A stretch of 52,258 bases of DNA from an uncultured Campylobacter sp. (GTDB lineage: Bacteria; Campylobacterota; Campylobacteria; Campylobacterales; Campylobacteraceae), in NCBI RefSeq assembly GCF_938045345.1, contig NZ_CALIMS010000024.1, forward strand, positions 1-52,258, read 5' to 3'. Positions within the stretch are counted from its first letter, which is position 1, and each line of letters begins with the position of its first letter. Shown here piece by piece: positions 26,583 to 33,971 of this stretch. Below the pieces are notes generated by a model. The model ran no database searches. It was not told the DNA's origin and saw only the letters and a list, made by a program, of their open reading frames with translations. Both the position numbers and the translations under genes were made by a program.

Positions 26583-27074
26583 ATGCCGATCCCATTTCTA
26601 GCAGGTTTTGCGCTTGGTTGCGCGGCGGTTTACGCTTATAACAATCGAGATAAAATCAAAGAAGGTGCGAATAAAATCGTTAGCAGTAAAAGCGTCGAGG
26701 AGCTAAAAAATAGCGTCAAAGGCGGAGCAGAAAAATTAAGTAAAAAATCAAAAGAAATTTTTGCGGAAGCCAAAGAGGGCTTAGACGATGTCGCCGAGGC
26801 GGTAAAAAATAAAAGAAAGTCTGGTAGCAAAAAAGCTGCGACAAGTAGCACTAGTACTGAAACTAGCACTGCAAAAAAAACCAGAAAAAAGCCGGGACCA
26901 AAACCTGGATTTAAAAGAACTAAAAAATCCACCGCGAGCGCTAAGACTGGCGCAACACCGGTAGGTGAGACATCCGCAGCATCTACTACTCCGCTTAATA
27001 TCCCGCAGATCGTAAAAATGGACGATAATTCTTCGGCTAAATTTACGTCCGCAGACGATAAATCAGAAAAATAG
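26583..27074 (+). CDS. YtxH-like small membrane protein with a basic tail
   Basis: 163 residues. An N-terminal membrane helix (about 4-20, PFLAGFALGCAAVYAY) is followed by an amphipathic, Lys/Glu-rich helix (about 20-85) as in YtxH-like proteins. Then comes a low-complexity tail rich in Lys, Ser and Thr with KKPGPKPGFKRTKK, like a histone H1 tail. The helix motif G..LG.AA.Y recurs in the gene at 27378. AAGGAG precedes the ATG. The tail could bind polyanions such as phosphate polymers or nucleic acid (inference). No known function. Confidence 0.7.
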   Translation: MPIPFLAGFALGCAAVYAYNNRDKIKEGANKIVSSKSVEELKNSVKGGAEKLSKKSKEIFAEAKEGLDDVAEAVKNKRKSGSKKAATSSTSTETSTAKKTRKKPGPKPGFKRTKKSTASAKTGATPVGETSAASTTPLNIPQIVKMDDNSSAKFTSADDKSEK

Positions 27075-27082
27075 AGGCCTAA

Positions 27083-27385
27083 ATGAATAGATCACTTACG
27101 ACACAGCGTTCGCCGCTGGATCACGTTTTAAGCGGCGCTATAGCAGGGGCGATCGGCGGTTGCGCCGTAGAACTCGTTAAAGCCAAAGAAGGCAAGAGCA
27201 AATCTAAAGCGATTCGCGATGCGCTGGATATTGCGCTAAGCGGCGGTATCATCGGCGGCGGCGCGATTTACAGTGCAAATAAGCTCGTACAAGGCGAGTA
27301 TCTACGCGCAGCGGCAGGCGTCGCAGTATGCGTAGGTGCGCTCATTGCGGGTAGAAATTTTATTCTTAAGGTAGGCAATGAGTAA
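27083..27385 (+). CDS. Small glycine-rich membrane protein
   Basis: 100 residues with two or three hydrophobic segments rich in small residues: LSGAIAGAIGGCAVELV, IALSGGIIGGGAIYSA and AAAGVAVCVGALIAG. The GxxxG-like spacing resembles glycine-zipper proteins that pack or bend membranes. It starts 9 bases after the previous gene with AGAGG as its site and overlaps the next gene by eight bases. The role is unknown; membrane shaping is a guess from composition and neighbours. Confidence 0.7.
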   Translation: MNRSLTTQRSPLDHVLSGAIAGAIGGCAVELVKAKEGKSKSKAIRDALDIALSGGIIGGGAIYSANKLVQGEYLRAAAGVAVCVGALIAGRNFILKVGNE

Positions 27386-27863
27386 TCCCTATATCACAAA
27401 AAAAGATTTGAAAGAAATTCTAGACGATTACAATTTTGGTGACAACAAATATTCTAGCGGCTCTGCGGGTAGCTTTGCCGGTGACGAAAAGCTCGGCGGT
27501 TGGGCTAAATGGATAAACGAGCGGGTAAATTCTGCACCTTTTAATAGTTCTGCTTCCAGCAATAACTCGGATAATAAAGATTCCGCCGCTCAAAGCTCAA
27601 GCGATGTAAATTCTACTCAGGGCTCCGCTTTCGGTGGAATTTTTAATTCCTTGGGTGGTAGACAAAACGCGAACGGCTTATTCGGTAGCAACTCATTTAT
27701 CACAGGTATCGTTCTAGGTGCCGCAGCGACCTATTTTCTAACCGACGAAAACGCGCAAAAAAAGCTTTTTAAGCTCATCGCAAAGGGTACCGAGATGTTT
27801 CAGATGGGCATCGAAGAGATGAAGGAGCGCTTCGAAGACGCCAAGGCAGAGATGCAAGAGTAG
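27378..27863 (+). CDS. Second YtxH-like membrane protein of the cluster
   Basis: 161 residues. The N-terminal half is polar and rich in Ser, Asn and Gly (about 20-95). One membrane helix follows at about 110-125 (FITGIVLGAAATYFL), then an amphipathic C-terminal helix (KLFKLIAKGTEMFQMGIEEM to the end). The helix shares G..LG.AA.Y with the gene at 26583, so the two are probably related but arranged in opposite order: helix first there, helix late here. It overlaps the previous gene and ends three bases before the ATPase gene. Function unknown. Confidence 0.7.
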   Translation: MSNPYITKKDLKEILDDYNFGDNKYSSGSAGSFAGDEKLGGWAKWINERVNSAPFNSSASSNNSDNKDSAAQSSSDVNSTQGSAFGGIFNSLGGRQNANGLFGSNSFITGIVLGAAATYFLTDENAQKKLFKLIAKGTEMFQMGIEEMKERFEDAKAEMQE

Positions 27864-27866
27864 TCG

Positions 27867-29948
27867 ATGCAAAATTTTAAAATTTTACATGAGACTAAAA
27901 CTAGACTGCGCATAAAGGTCGCGGGCTTTAAAGGGCTTGATACGAGCGCACTACAAAAATCAGCTGCGAGGCTTGAAGGCGTAACGGAAGCTAGATTTAA
28001 CGCTAAAATTGGCTCTTTGATCCTTAGGCTTGACGCTGGTGCGAATAAGGCAGGAATTCTAAGGCAACTTGCGGCTTTAAATTTAAGCGAGCTAAAATCA
28101 ATTATCCCCGCTAGCCATAAAAATTTACCGAGCAAAAACGAATTTATCTTAGCACTTCTTGCGTTGGGGGGAAATTTAATCTTTCGCACTTCGCCTTTAG
28201 CGCGCGCATTTAGCATCGTAGCGTGCGTGCCTATCTTAAAAGAGGGTATTAAAGAAAGCTTCCGTCACGGGCTTACTTCAAAGGGCTTGGAGGCTGCTGC
28301 TGTCGGAATTTCTCTCGCGCGCGGAGATATCTTTGCCGCAAACAGCACCAACACAATGCTTGCTCTGGGCGAATACATGGAAGAAAGCACCGTTTATAAA
28401 AGCGACGATCTGATCCGCGAGCTCGCCCGCCCGGACATCGCGGAGGCTTGGGTAGAGATAGATCAGAACGGCAAAAAGACTGAAGTCAAAATCGCAACTT
28501 CTAAGCTAAAGGTAGGCGATATCGTGGTCGTGGGCGCAGGCGACGTCATAGCCGTGGACGGACACGTCGTAAGCGGCGAAGCGATGATAAATCAAGCCAA
28601 TATGACGGGCGAATCGGTCGCGGTGAAAAAATCTCGCGGCGATAGCGTGCTAAGCGGCACGATCGTGGAGGAGGGCAGGATCCGTATCTGGGCGGAAAAC
28701 GTCGGCGAAAACACCTCCACGCAGCGTATCAAACACTACATCACGGCATCTCTTAACGAGCGCTCCAGCATCGGCATGCATACGACCCACCTAGCCGACA
28801 AGCTCGTGCCGGTAACCTTCGGGCTTGCGGGCGTGTCCTATCTGATAAATCGAAATTTTATGAACGTAGCTTCGGTGTTGCAGGCGGACTACTCGTGCGC
28901 GCTTAAGTTGCCTACGCCGGTTGCTTTTAAGTCAAGCATCTCAAAGGCGGGCAAGAACGGGATTTTGATCAAAGGCGCCAAGGCTCTTGAGTCGCTTGCG
29001 AGCGCCGATACCTTCGTATTTGATAAGACGGGCACGCTTACGTACGGCAATCTGGAGGTCGCCGAGATCATATCGTTTGACGAGCGCTTTAGCAAAAACG
29101 ATATTTTAAATTTAACCGCGAGCGCCGAGGAACATTACTTTCACCCCGTAGCCGAGGCGATCGTGGATGCTGCCAAAAAGCACGGCTTTATCCACAAACA
29201 CCACGACGAGGTGGAATTCGTCGTCGCTCACGGCGTTAAAACAAGCATCGAGGGCAAAAAGCTCATCATCGGCTCGCGTCACTTCCTCGAAGACGACGAG
29301 ATGATCTCGTTTGCGGCGCACGAAGAGACCATCGATCTTGCGATGCAAAAGGGGCTCGCGCTGCTTTACATCGCATTTGACGGCAGACTTTTGGGGCTCA
29401 TCGGACTTAGAGACGAGGTGCGCGCAAACGCTCGCGCCCTCATCGTTAGGCTCCGCGAGCTGGGCGTTAAACAGATCGTCATGTTAAGCGGCGACGTGAA
29501 ATCAAAAGCCCGCGCCGTAGCCAAAAAGCTCGGCGTAGATCGTTATTACGGCGAGCTGTTGCCGACGCAAAAGACCGAAATTTTAGAGCAGTTAAAAGCC
29601 GAGGGGCGGAAGGTGGTCTTCGTGGGCGACGGTATAAACGACGCGCCGAGCCTGATGAAGGCGGACATCGGCATCAGCATGCTAAACGGCGCAGAGATCG
29701 CCAAGGCTTCCGCGCAGATCGGGCTTTTGAAAAATGACATCGAGGGCGTCGCGCAGGTAAAGGCGCTGGCTAACGACACGCTGCGGCTTGTGAATCGAAA
29801 TTTCAACGCTACCGTGGGGATAAATTCGATCATTTTATTTTTGGCTACGTTCGGCGTGCTAAGTCCCGTAGCTACGGCATTGCTGCACAACGGCACGACG
29901 ATAGGCCTTCTACTAAATTCCATTAAAGGGGTAAAATTTGAAGATTGA
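27867..29948 (+). CDS. fezB: P1B-6-type metal-transporting ATPase, FezB-like
   Basis: P-type ATPase of 693 residues. An N-terminal HMA-like domain (1-75) lacks CxxC. Then come membrane helices, TGES (247-250) in the actuator domain, the phosphorylation site DKTGT (D386), the P1B mark HP (426-427) and GDGIND (587-592). In the metal-site helix the usual CPC is replaced by S343-C344-A345 (DYSCALKLPTP). SCA defines subgroup P1B-6, the family of FezB, the ferrosome iron pump known from Desulfovibrio, Shewanella, Rhodopseudomonas and Clostridioides. Substrate is therefore inferred to be iron. All catalytic motifs are intact. The symbol rests on the SCA motif and the neighbours and should be read as FezB-like. 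Confidence 0.8.
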   Translation: MQNFKILHETKTRLRIKVAGFKGLDTSALQKSAARLEGVTEARFNAKIGSLILRLDAGANKAGILRQLAALNLSELKSIIPASHKNLPSKNEFILALLALGGNLIFRTSPLARAFSIVACVPILKEGIKESFRHGLTSKGLEAAAVGISLARGDIFAANSTNTMLALGEYMEESTVYKSDDLIRELARPDIAEAWVEIDQNGKKTEVKIATSKLKVGDIVVVGAGDVIAVDGHVVSGEAMINQANMTGESVAVKKSRGDSVLSGTIVEEGRIRIWAENVGENTSTQRIKHYITASLNERSSIGMHTTHLADKLVPVTFGLAGVSYLINRNFMNVASVLQADYSCALKLPTPVAFKSSISKAGKNGILIKGAKALESLASADTFVFDKTGTLTYGNLEVAEIISFDERFSKNDILNLTASAEEHYFHPVAEAIVDAAKKHGFIHKHHDEVEFVVAHGVKTSIEGKKLIIGSRHFLEDDEMISFAAHEETIDLAMQKGLALLYIAFDGRLLGLIGLRDEVRANARALIVRLRELGVKQIVMLSGDVKSKARAVAKKLGVDRYYGELLPTQKTEILEQLKAEGRKVVFVGDGINDAPSLMKADIGISMLNGAEIAKASAQIGLLKNDIEGVAQVKALANDTLRLVNRNFNATVGINSIILFLATFGVLSPVATALLHNGTTIGLLLNSIKGVKFED

Positions 29949-30327
29949 AGATAAAATTTTGGATCTAAACTTTCAGCGCAAAGTGGCTAAAACGGCGCTG
30001 GGAGTGAGTATGGGCATCACGGCTCTAACGGCGCTAGATATGAATGCGCGCGCGTCGCGACTGCATAAAATTTCCGGGCTAGTGATGCTGGGGTGCGCGA
30101 TCTGGCACGCCGGTCTTTACGGCTCGCCGTACAGCGAGTTTTTGAAAAACAGAAAGGCCAAAGCGCTAGCCTTAAGAAACGAGGATTTTGATTTAAATTT
30201 CACCGAAGATGATGCGATAGATGCTTCAAGTGCGGCGAGCGGCGGAAGCGTATCGACAAACTCTACAGCGACTAGCGCGGCCAAGACTGCACCAAAAAGA
30301 CGCCGTCGTATACGCAAAAGCGCTTAG
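29938..30327 (+). CDS. Small membrane protein with a His pair and a basic tail
   Basis: 129 residues, starting at a TTG inside the end of the ATPase gene, with AAAGGGG before it. There are two hydrophobic segments (about 16-34 and 40-62). The second has two His 14 residues apart (LHKISGLVMLGCAIWHAGL), a spacing seen for haem or metal ligands across a membrane helix and similar to DUF4405-like proteins. A Ser/Ala/Thr linker leads to a very basic end (APKRRRRIRKSA). It is the last gene of the cluster and is followed by a hairpin. The ligand is unknown. Confidence 0.7.
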   Translation: MKIEDKILDLNFQRKVAKTALGVSMGITALTALDMNARASRLHKISGLVMLGCAIWHAGLYGSPYSEFLKNRKAKALALRNEDFDLNFTEDDAIDASSAASGGSVSTNSTATSAAKTAPKRRRRIRKSA

Positions 30328-30335
30328 GTGTGTTG

Positions 30336-30366
30336 GGCAGTAGGACTTTGCACAAGTTCTACTGCC
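30336..30366. terminator. Hairpin ending the metal-ATPase cluster
   Basis: Thirteen-base arms (GGCAGTAGGACTT / AAGTTCTACTGCC, one G-T pair) with a TGCAC loop lie nine bases past the last stop. ATTTTTG follows ten bases later. It also sits just beyond the stop of the converging minus-strand gene, so it may serve both. Confidence 0.55.
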
Positions 30367-30386
30367 GATAAGGAATTTTTGTCAAC

Positions 30387-31247
30387 TTATTTGAGAAAAC
30401 CCGTTTTGCATAAATCATTTTCATTAATTCCAGCCTCTTTTATAAGTTCCTGAATATCTCGTCTATTATATAGGCTAATATACTCCGTTTTGTCATCACT
30501 TAATAGCTTTATGCTAGTCAAAATTCCGTTCTCATTGCATTCCATAAATTCTTCTTTGCCATCGTTATTTGTTTTCGATACTCTTCGTATATAACCATTT
30601 TCATACCAATAACGTAATATCTTATTGCTATCTAGCTCGCTTTTTTGTTGGCCGCTTTCATACCAGCTACGCATAGTTCCATCACTATTGTATTCTTTTT
30701 CTTGTTCGCCGTTTTCATACCAAGATTTAGTATTCCCTGCACCATCATCTTGAAAACGTATTTGGCCATTTTCATAATAAAATTCTCTACTACCGCCGTG
30801 ATTTTCTTCGCTTTTTTTCTGTCCGTTATCATACCAAGATATAGTTTTTAAAAGCGTTCCTTTATCGTCATATATATCTTCCTCGCTGAGTGTTCCATTT
30901 TCATTATGTGTTTTAACAGAACCTACAAGTTTATTGTCTTTAAAATTTCCCTCAGTTATTGTTTTAACAAAACTTTTATCTTTCAAAAAAACGCTATACC
31001 ACTTAAATGCCCCATCTTTTTTACCGTTTTTGTACGTTATCTCTGAAGTAATGTCTCCACGTGAGTCCCATTCTCTTACAATTCCATGAATTTGCCCTGC
31101 TTCATTATAGGGGACTTCTCTCACTAGCGCTCCATTAGCGTCATGAAATTGTCTAACTTCCTTTACTCCGCTGCCTTGTCCCTCTATATCACCATCACAA
31201 CCGCACACAAAAATCAGCAGGCAAGAGATGAACATAAATTTTTTCAT
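30387..31247 (-). CDS. YwqK/MORN-repeat lipoprotein
   Basis: I take the ATG at 31247 (AAAGGA seven bases before), giving about 286 residues; the frame also has a TTG two codons earlier. A short signal peptide ends in VCGC, a lipobox-like site with Cys at residue 17. The rest is built of MORN-like repeats of the YwqK type, with a core WYENGQ: ISWYDNGQKKSE, FYYENGQI, SWYENGEQ, SWYESGQQ, YWYENGYI. Families with such repeats are often named antitoxins of toxin-antitoxin or secreted-toxin systems, but that role is only weakly supported. It follows the 111-aa gene with a two-base gap. AT-rich and probably acquired. Confidence 0.75.
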   Translation of the reverse strand: MKKFMFISCLLIFVCGCDGDIEGQGSGVKEVRQFHDANGALVREVPYNEAGQIHGIVREWDSRGDITSEITYKNGKKDGAFKWYSVFLKDKSFVKTITEGNFKDNKLVGSVKTHNENGTLSEEDIYDDKGTLLKTISWYDNGQKKSEENHGGSREFYYENGQIRFQDDGAGNTKSWYENGEQEKEYNSDGTMRSWYESGQQKSELDSNKILRYWYENGYIRRVSKTNNDGKEEFMECNENGILTSIKLLSDDKTEYISLYNRRDIQELIKEAGINENDLCKTGFLK

Positions 31248-31249
31248 TT

Positions 31250-31585
31250 TCAATCCTTTAAATTTTTAAAGTATTTTATGGCTTCTTCTATATTTTCGCT
31301 TTTGCATATCACTTGTCCGCTTGGATTTTTATTTACTAAAATCGTTTGTAAAAAACCTTCGCTAAAATACCAGGGTAATCTTACATATCTTTCATATGGA
31401 TATCCTTTAGGGTTTTTATCGCCTTTCTTATCTATAATCCATCTTATGCCGATAGATTTTTTATTCATATCTTCGGCTGTCCCGAAAACTACGCAAAACC
31501 AGTCATCTTGGTATAGCAGTTCCAACTCCTCGTCATTCTTATATGGAAAGAACCTCTCGCATTCTATTGTATTGTCTCTTTTCAT
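31250..31585 (-). CDS. Hypothetical protein, 111 aa
   Basis: Not recognised. Begins at an ATG with AGGAG seven bases before it. It is soluble and aromatic-rich (LLYQDDWFCVVFGTAED, IRWIIDKKGD, YVRLPWYFSEGF) with no signal peptide. It is two bases upstream of the YwqK-like lipoprotein, so the two are surely co-transcribed. The look and context suggest a toxin-immunity or accessory pair, but nothing in the sequence shows this. Confidence 0.6.
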   Translation of the reverse strand: MKRDNTIECERFFPYKNDEELELLYQDDWFCVVFGTAEDMNKKSIGIRWIIDKKGDKNPKGYPYERYVRLPWYFSEGFLQTILVNKNPSGQVICKSENIEEAIKYFKNLKD

Positions 31586-31649
31586 TTTTTGCTCCTACGA
31601 AAATTTTGATTAAAATTATATTAAATATAATATAAATATAAACTTATAA

Positions 31650-31697
31650 AGCATAATATTTATGTTTTATAATTCTAAAAAGAGTAAATATTATGCT
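31650..31697. repeat. Perfect 13-bp inverted repeat between divergent genes
   Basis: AGCATAATATTTA at 31650-31662 is the exact complement of 31685-31697, with a 22-base AT-rich loop. It lies between the minus-strand 111-aa gene and the plus-strand helix-turn-helix gene. An operator for that protein or a transcript hairpin are both possible. The surrounding 165 bases are very AT-rich and hold no gene. Confidence 0.55.
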
Positions 31698-31750
31698 GTT
31701 GGAAATTTAACCTCTTTTTTATAGTCTATCGTTTAAAAAATGGGGCAAAA

Positions 31751-31951
31751 ATGACAAAAAGAGATATAGCAGGATACTTGGGCGTAGATGTGCAAACACT
31801 AAGAAATTGGAAAAAAACGCGTCCAAATTTGTATCGCGTTATCATGCAAGGTCTTGCGATAGATGATGCCATCGAGCATATGCGAAAAAGCTACGAAAAG
31901 CTTTTAGAATTTTCAAACGAAACTAAAGATAAAAATACGAAAACTCTTTAA
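31751..31951 (+). CDS. Small helix-turn-helix protein
   Basis: 66 residues. The start MTKRDIAGYLGVDVQTLRNWKKTRP is a clear helix-turn-helix of the kind found in small phage or plasmid regulators. The second helix is QTLRNWKK. The C-terminal helix (LAIDDAIEHMRKSYEKLLEF) may dimerise. Similar short proteins that begin MTK.(D/E)IA.YLGV are, as I recall, common in Campylobacter. The inverted repeat at 31650-31697 could be its site. Target genes are unknown. Confidence 0.65.
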   Translation: MTKRDIAGYLGVDVQTLRNWKKTRPNLYRVIMQGLAIDDAIEHMRKSYEKLLEFSNETKDKNTKTL

Positions 31952-32052
31952 TCTTATTGACGTTGTGTTGCGTGTTTGCACAGCATTCTTTAAAATTCTG
32001 ACTTTAATACTATAAAATTCCTTAATTTACCTGCCGCAAATTTAAATTTCGC

Positions 32053-32058
32053 TACAAT
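32053..32058 (+). promoter_or_regulatory. Probable -10 box TACAAT upstream of tgt
   Basis: GCTACAATCG lies 56 bases before the tgt ATG. The word GCTACAAT is the same as in front of tatD. Confidence 0.45.
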
Positions 32059-32114
32059 CGCTTTTTAAAATTTCGCGCCGAGTGCGCGCAAGAAGCAAAA
32101 TTTAAAGGATCAAG

Positions 32115-33281
32115 ATGGATTTTAAGATAGACGCCGCAGACGGCGCGGCGCGCGCCTGCACGATCCGCACGGCGCATAGCACGATCCGCACCCCCGTTTT
32201 TATGCCGGTCGGCACCGTGGGCGCGGTCAAGGCGCTCGATGCGACGGACGTAGAGCAGCTCCTGGGCGCGCAAATCATCCTTGCTAATACCTATCACATG
32301 TATCTGCGCCCGGGCTCGCGGGTGGTGGCGGAGTTTGGCGGGCTGCACGGATTTACGAAATTTCCTCGCAGCTTTTTGACCGACAGCGGCGGCTTTCAGG
32401 CCTTCAGTCTGCGCGCAAACACCAAAAACGACGAGGACGGCATAAAATTTAAAAGCCACATCGACGGCAGTATGCATTATTTCACACCGCGCTCGGTGCT
32501 CGATACGCAGTATGAGCTAAACTCCGATATTATGATGATTTTGGACGATTTAGTGGAGTTGCCGCGTGAGCCTGGCGCATTGAGCTGCGATGATAGATCG
32601 CGGCTCAAAAAGCGTATCGATCTAAGCGTCGCGCGCACGATAAAATGGGCTCGCGAAGCGATAGATTATCACGAGGTCATGAAATCTCGCGGCCTACACG
32701 CGCATCAAAACATCTTCGGTATCATACAAGGCGGCACCGATGCGCAGGCGCGCAAATTTTGCGCCGAAGCACTGTGCGAGATGAGCTTCGACGGGCTTGC
32801 GATCGGAGGGCTTAGCGTGGGCGAGAAAAACGAGCTGATGTACGACACGGTAGAGGCCATGATGCCCTTCGTCGATGCGGCGCGCCCGCGATATTTGATG
32901 GGGGTTGGCACGCCCGAGGATCTCGTCGAAAATGTCGCTCGCGGCGTGGATATGTTTGACTGCGTGATGCCTACGCGCAATGCCCGCAACGGCACGCTAT
33001 TTACGAGCTTCGGCAAGATCGGCATCAAAAACGCGGGCTTTATCAGCGATCACGATCCGATCGATCCGCACTGCGACTGCTACACGTGCAAGCGCTTCAG
33101 CCGCGGCTATCTAAATCATCTATTTCGCGCGCGCGAGCTTAGCTTTTACCGCCTCGCGAGCATTCACAATCTACACTATTACCTGCGCCTTGCCGCGGAT
33201 ATGAGAGAGGCGATCGTGCACGGGCGGTTTGCGGAGTTTAGGCGTGAATTCTACGCCGCACGAAGCGGGGCGCGAGATTAA
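32115..33281 (+). CDS. tgt: Queuine tRNA-ribosyltransferase
   Basis: Exchanges guanine at position 34 of GUN-reading tRNAs for preQ1, the first tRNA step of queuosine. The active-site DSGGFQ (TDSGGFQAFS) and GIIQGG are present, as is the nucleophile-bearing MFDCVMPTRNARNG. The zinc site is C-x-C-x2-C (HCDCYTCKRF) plus a later His. At 388 residues it is near the family length. AAAGGATC precedes the ATG. In C. jejuni, as I recall, tgt lies near aroB and mtaB; here the metal-ATPase cluster and an islet lie between them. Confidence 0.96.
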   Translation: MDFKIDAADGAARACTIRTAHSTIRTPVFMPVGTVGAVKALDATDVEQLLGAQIILANTYHMYLRPGSRVVAEFGGLHGFTKFPRSFLTDSGGFQAFSLRANTKNDEDGIKFKSHIDGSMHYFTPRSVLDTQYELNSDIMMILDDLVELPREPGALSCDDRSRLKKRIDLSVARTIKWAREAIDYHEVMKSRGLHAHQNIFGIIQGGTDAQARKFCAEALCEMSFDGLAIGGLSVGEKNELMYDTVEAMMPFVDAARPRYLMGVGTPEDLVENVARGVDMFDCVMPTRNARNGTLFTSFGKIGIKNAGFISDHDPIDPHCDCYTCKRFSRGYLNHLFRARELSFYRLASIHNLHYYLRLAADMREAIVHGRFAEFRREFYAARSGARD

Positions 33282-33971
33282 ATTTCAGCAGGCGAGGGCG
33301 CGGATTTAGCGCGATAGTTAAATTTAGCCGCGGTAGTGGGGCGGAATTTTAATACGGCGCGCGGGCGATTAAATTTAAACACGACAAAATTCGGGCAGCG
33401 AAATTTTAAGAGCTGTGTAGCGTGGAGCTTGTAGCTTTAAATTTGATTTAAATCCGCGCTTAGGCTTTCGTATCGATTAGAATTTTATTTCGGCAAAATT
33501 TTATTATGATAGAGCTATGTATTGGAATTTCGCCGTAGAATATGAGATAAAATTTAGTTTTGAAGTTTTGCGCTGAATCCGTGAATAAAATTCTGCGTCG
33601 ATATGTGCTGAGCGCGCGAGATTTAAAGATGGAATTTAGCGGTAGGATTTTACAGACGCGATGTCAAATTGCCACGGCTTTTGTCAAATAAGGGGGAACA
33701 TTGCATCGAAATTTCGCAGGCATTGGTGTATTTTTGTAAGCGTGCGTTAACGCGTATAAAAGACATATATTGCTTTAGGGCGTGCGATCTGCGCCTACAA
33801 TTGCGGAATTTTATTGCGATAAAATTTCAATGCGGTAGAATTTTACTTTGATAAAGTTCAAATTTCCGCTAAATTCTGTCGTCGCGCTAAATTTTGCGAT
33901 GAAATTTTGAGTGGAATTCTATCGTAGTAAAATTTCATCGCAGCCAAATCTGCGGCAAAATTTTGTAGAAT
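33282..33971. repeat. Long gene-free stretch packed with RAATTY words
   Basis: About 690 bases between tgt and the next gene. No gene, RNA or hairpin that I trust; a 60-codon frame at 33669 looks spurious. By eye it has about 25 RAATTY sites (AAATTT, GAATTT, AAATTC, GAATTC). Eleven of them lie in 33806-33973 at steps of 10 to 28 bases. That is many times what its base composition predicts. The same words are common in all the gaps of the window, but this is the densest run. Confidence 0.6.

Noticed and set aside
28166..28171. G6 run in the metal ATPase gene as a phase switch
   Set aside because: Six G is shorter than usual switching tracts in Campylobacter and can occur by chance.
33669..33851. 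60-codon frame in the RAATTY-rich gap
   Set aside because: No ribosome site or family resemblance; composition follows the repeated words around it.
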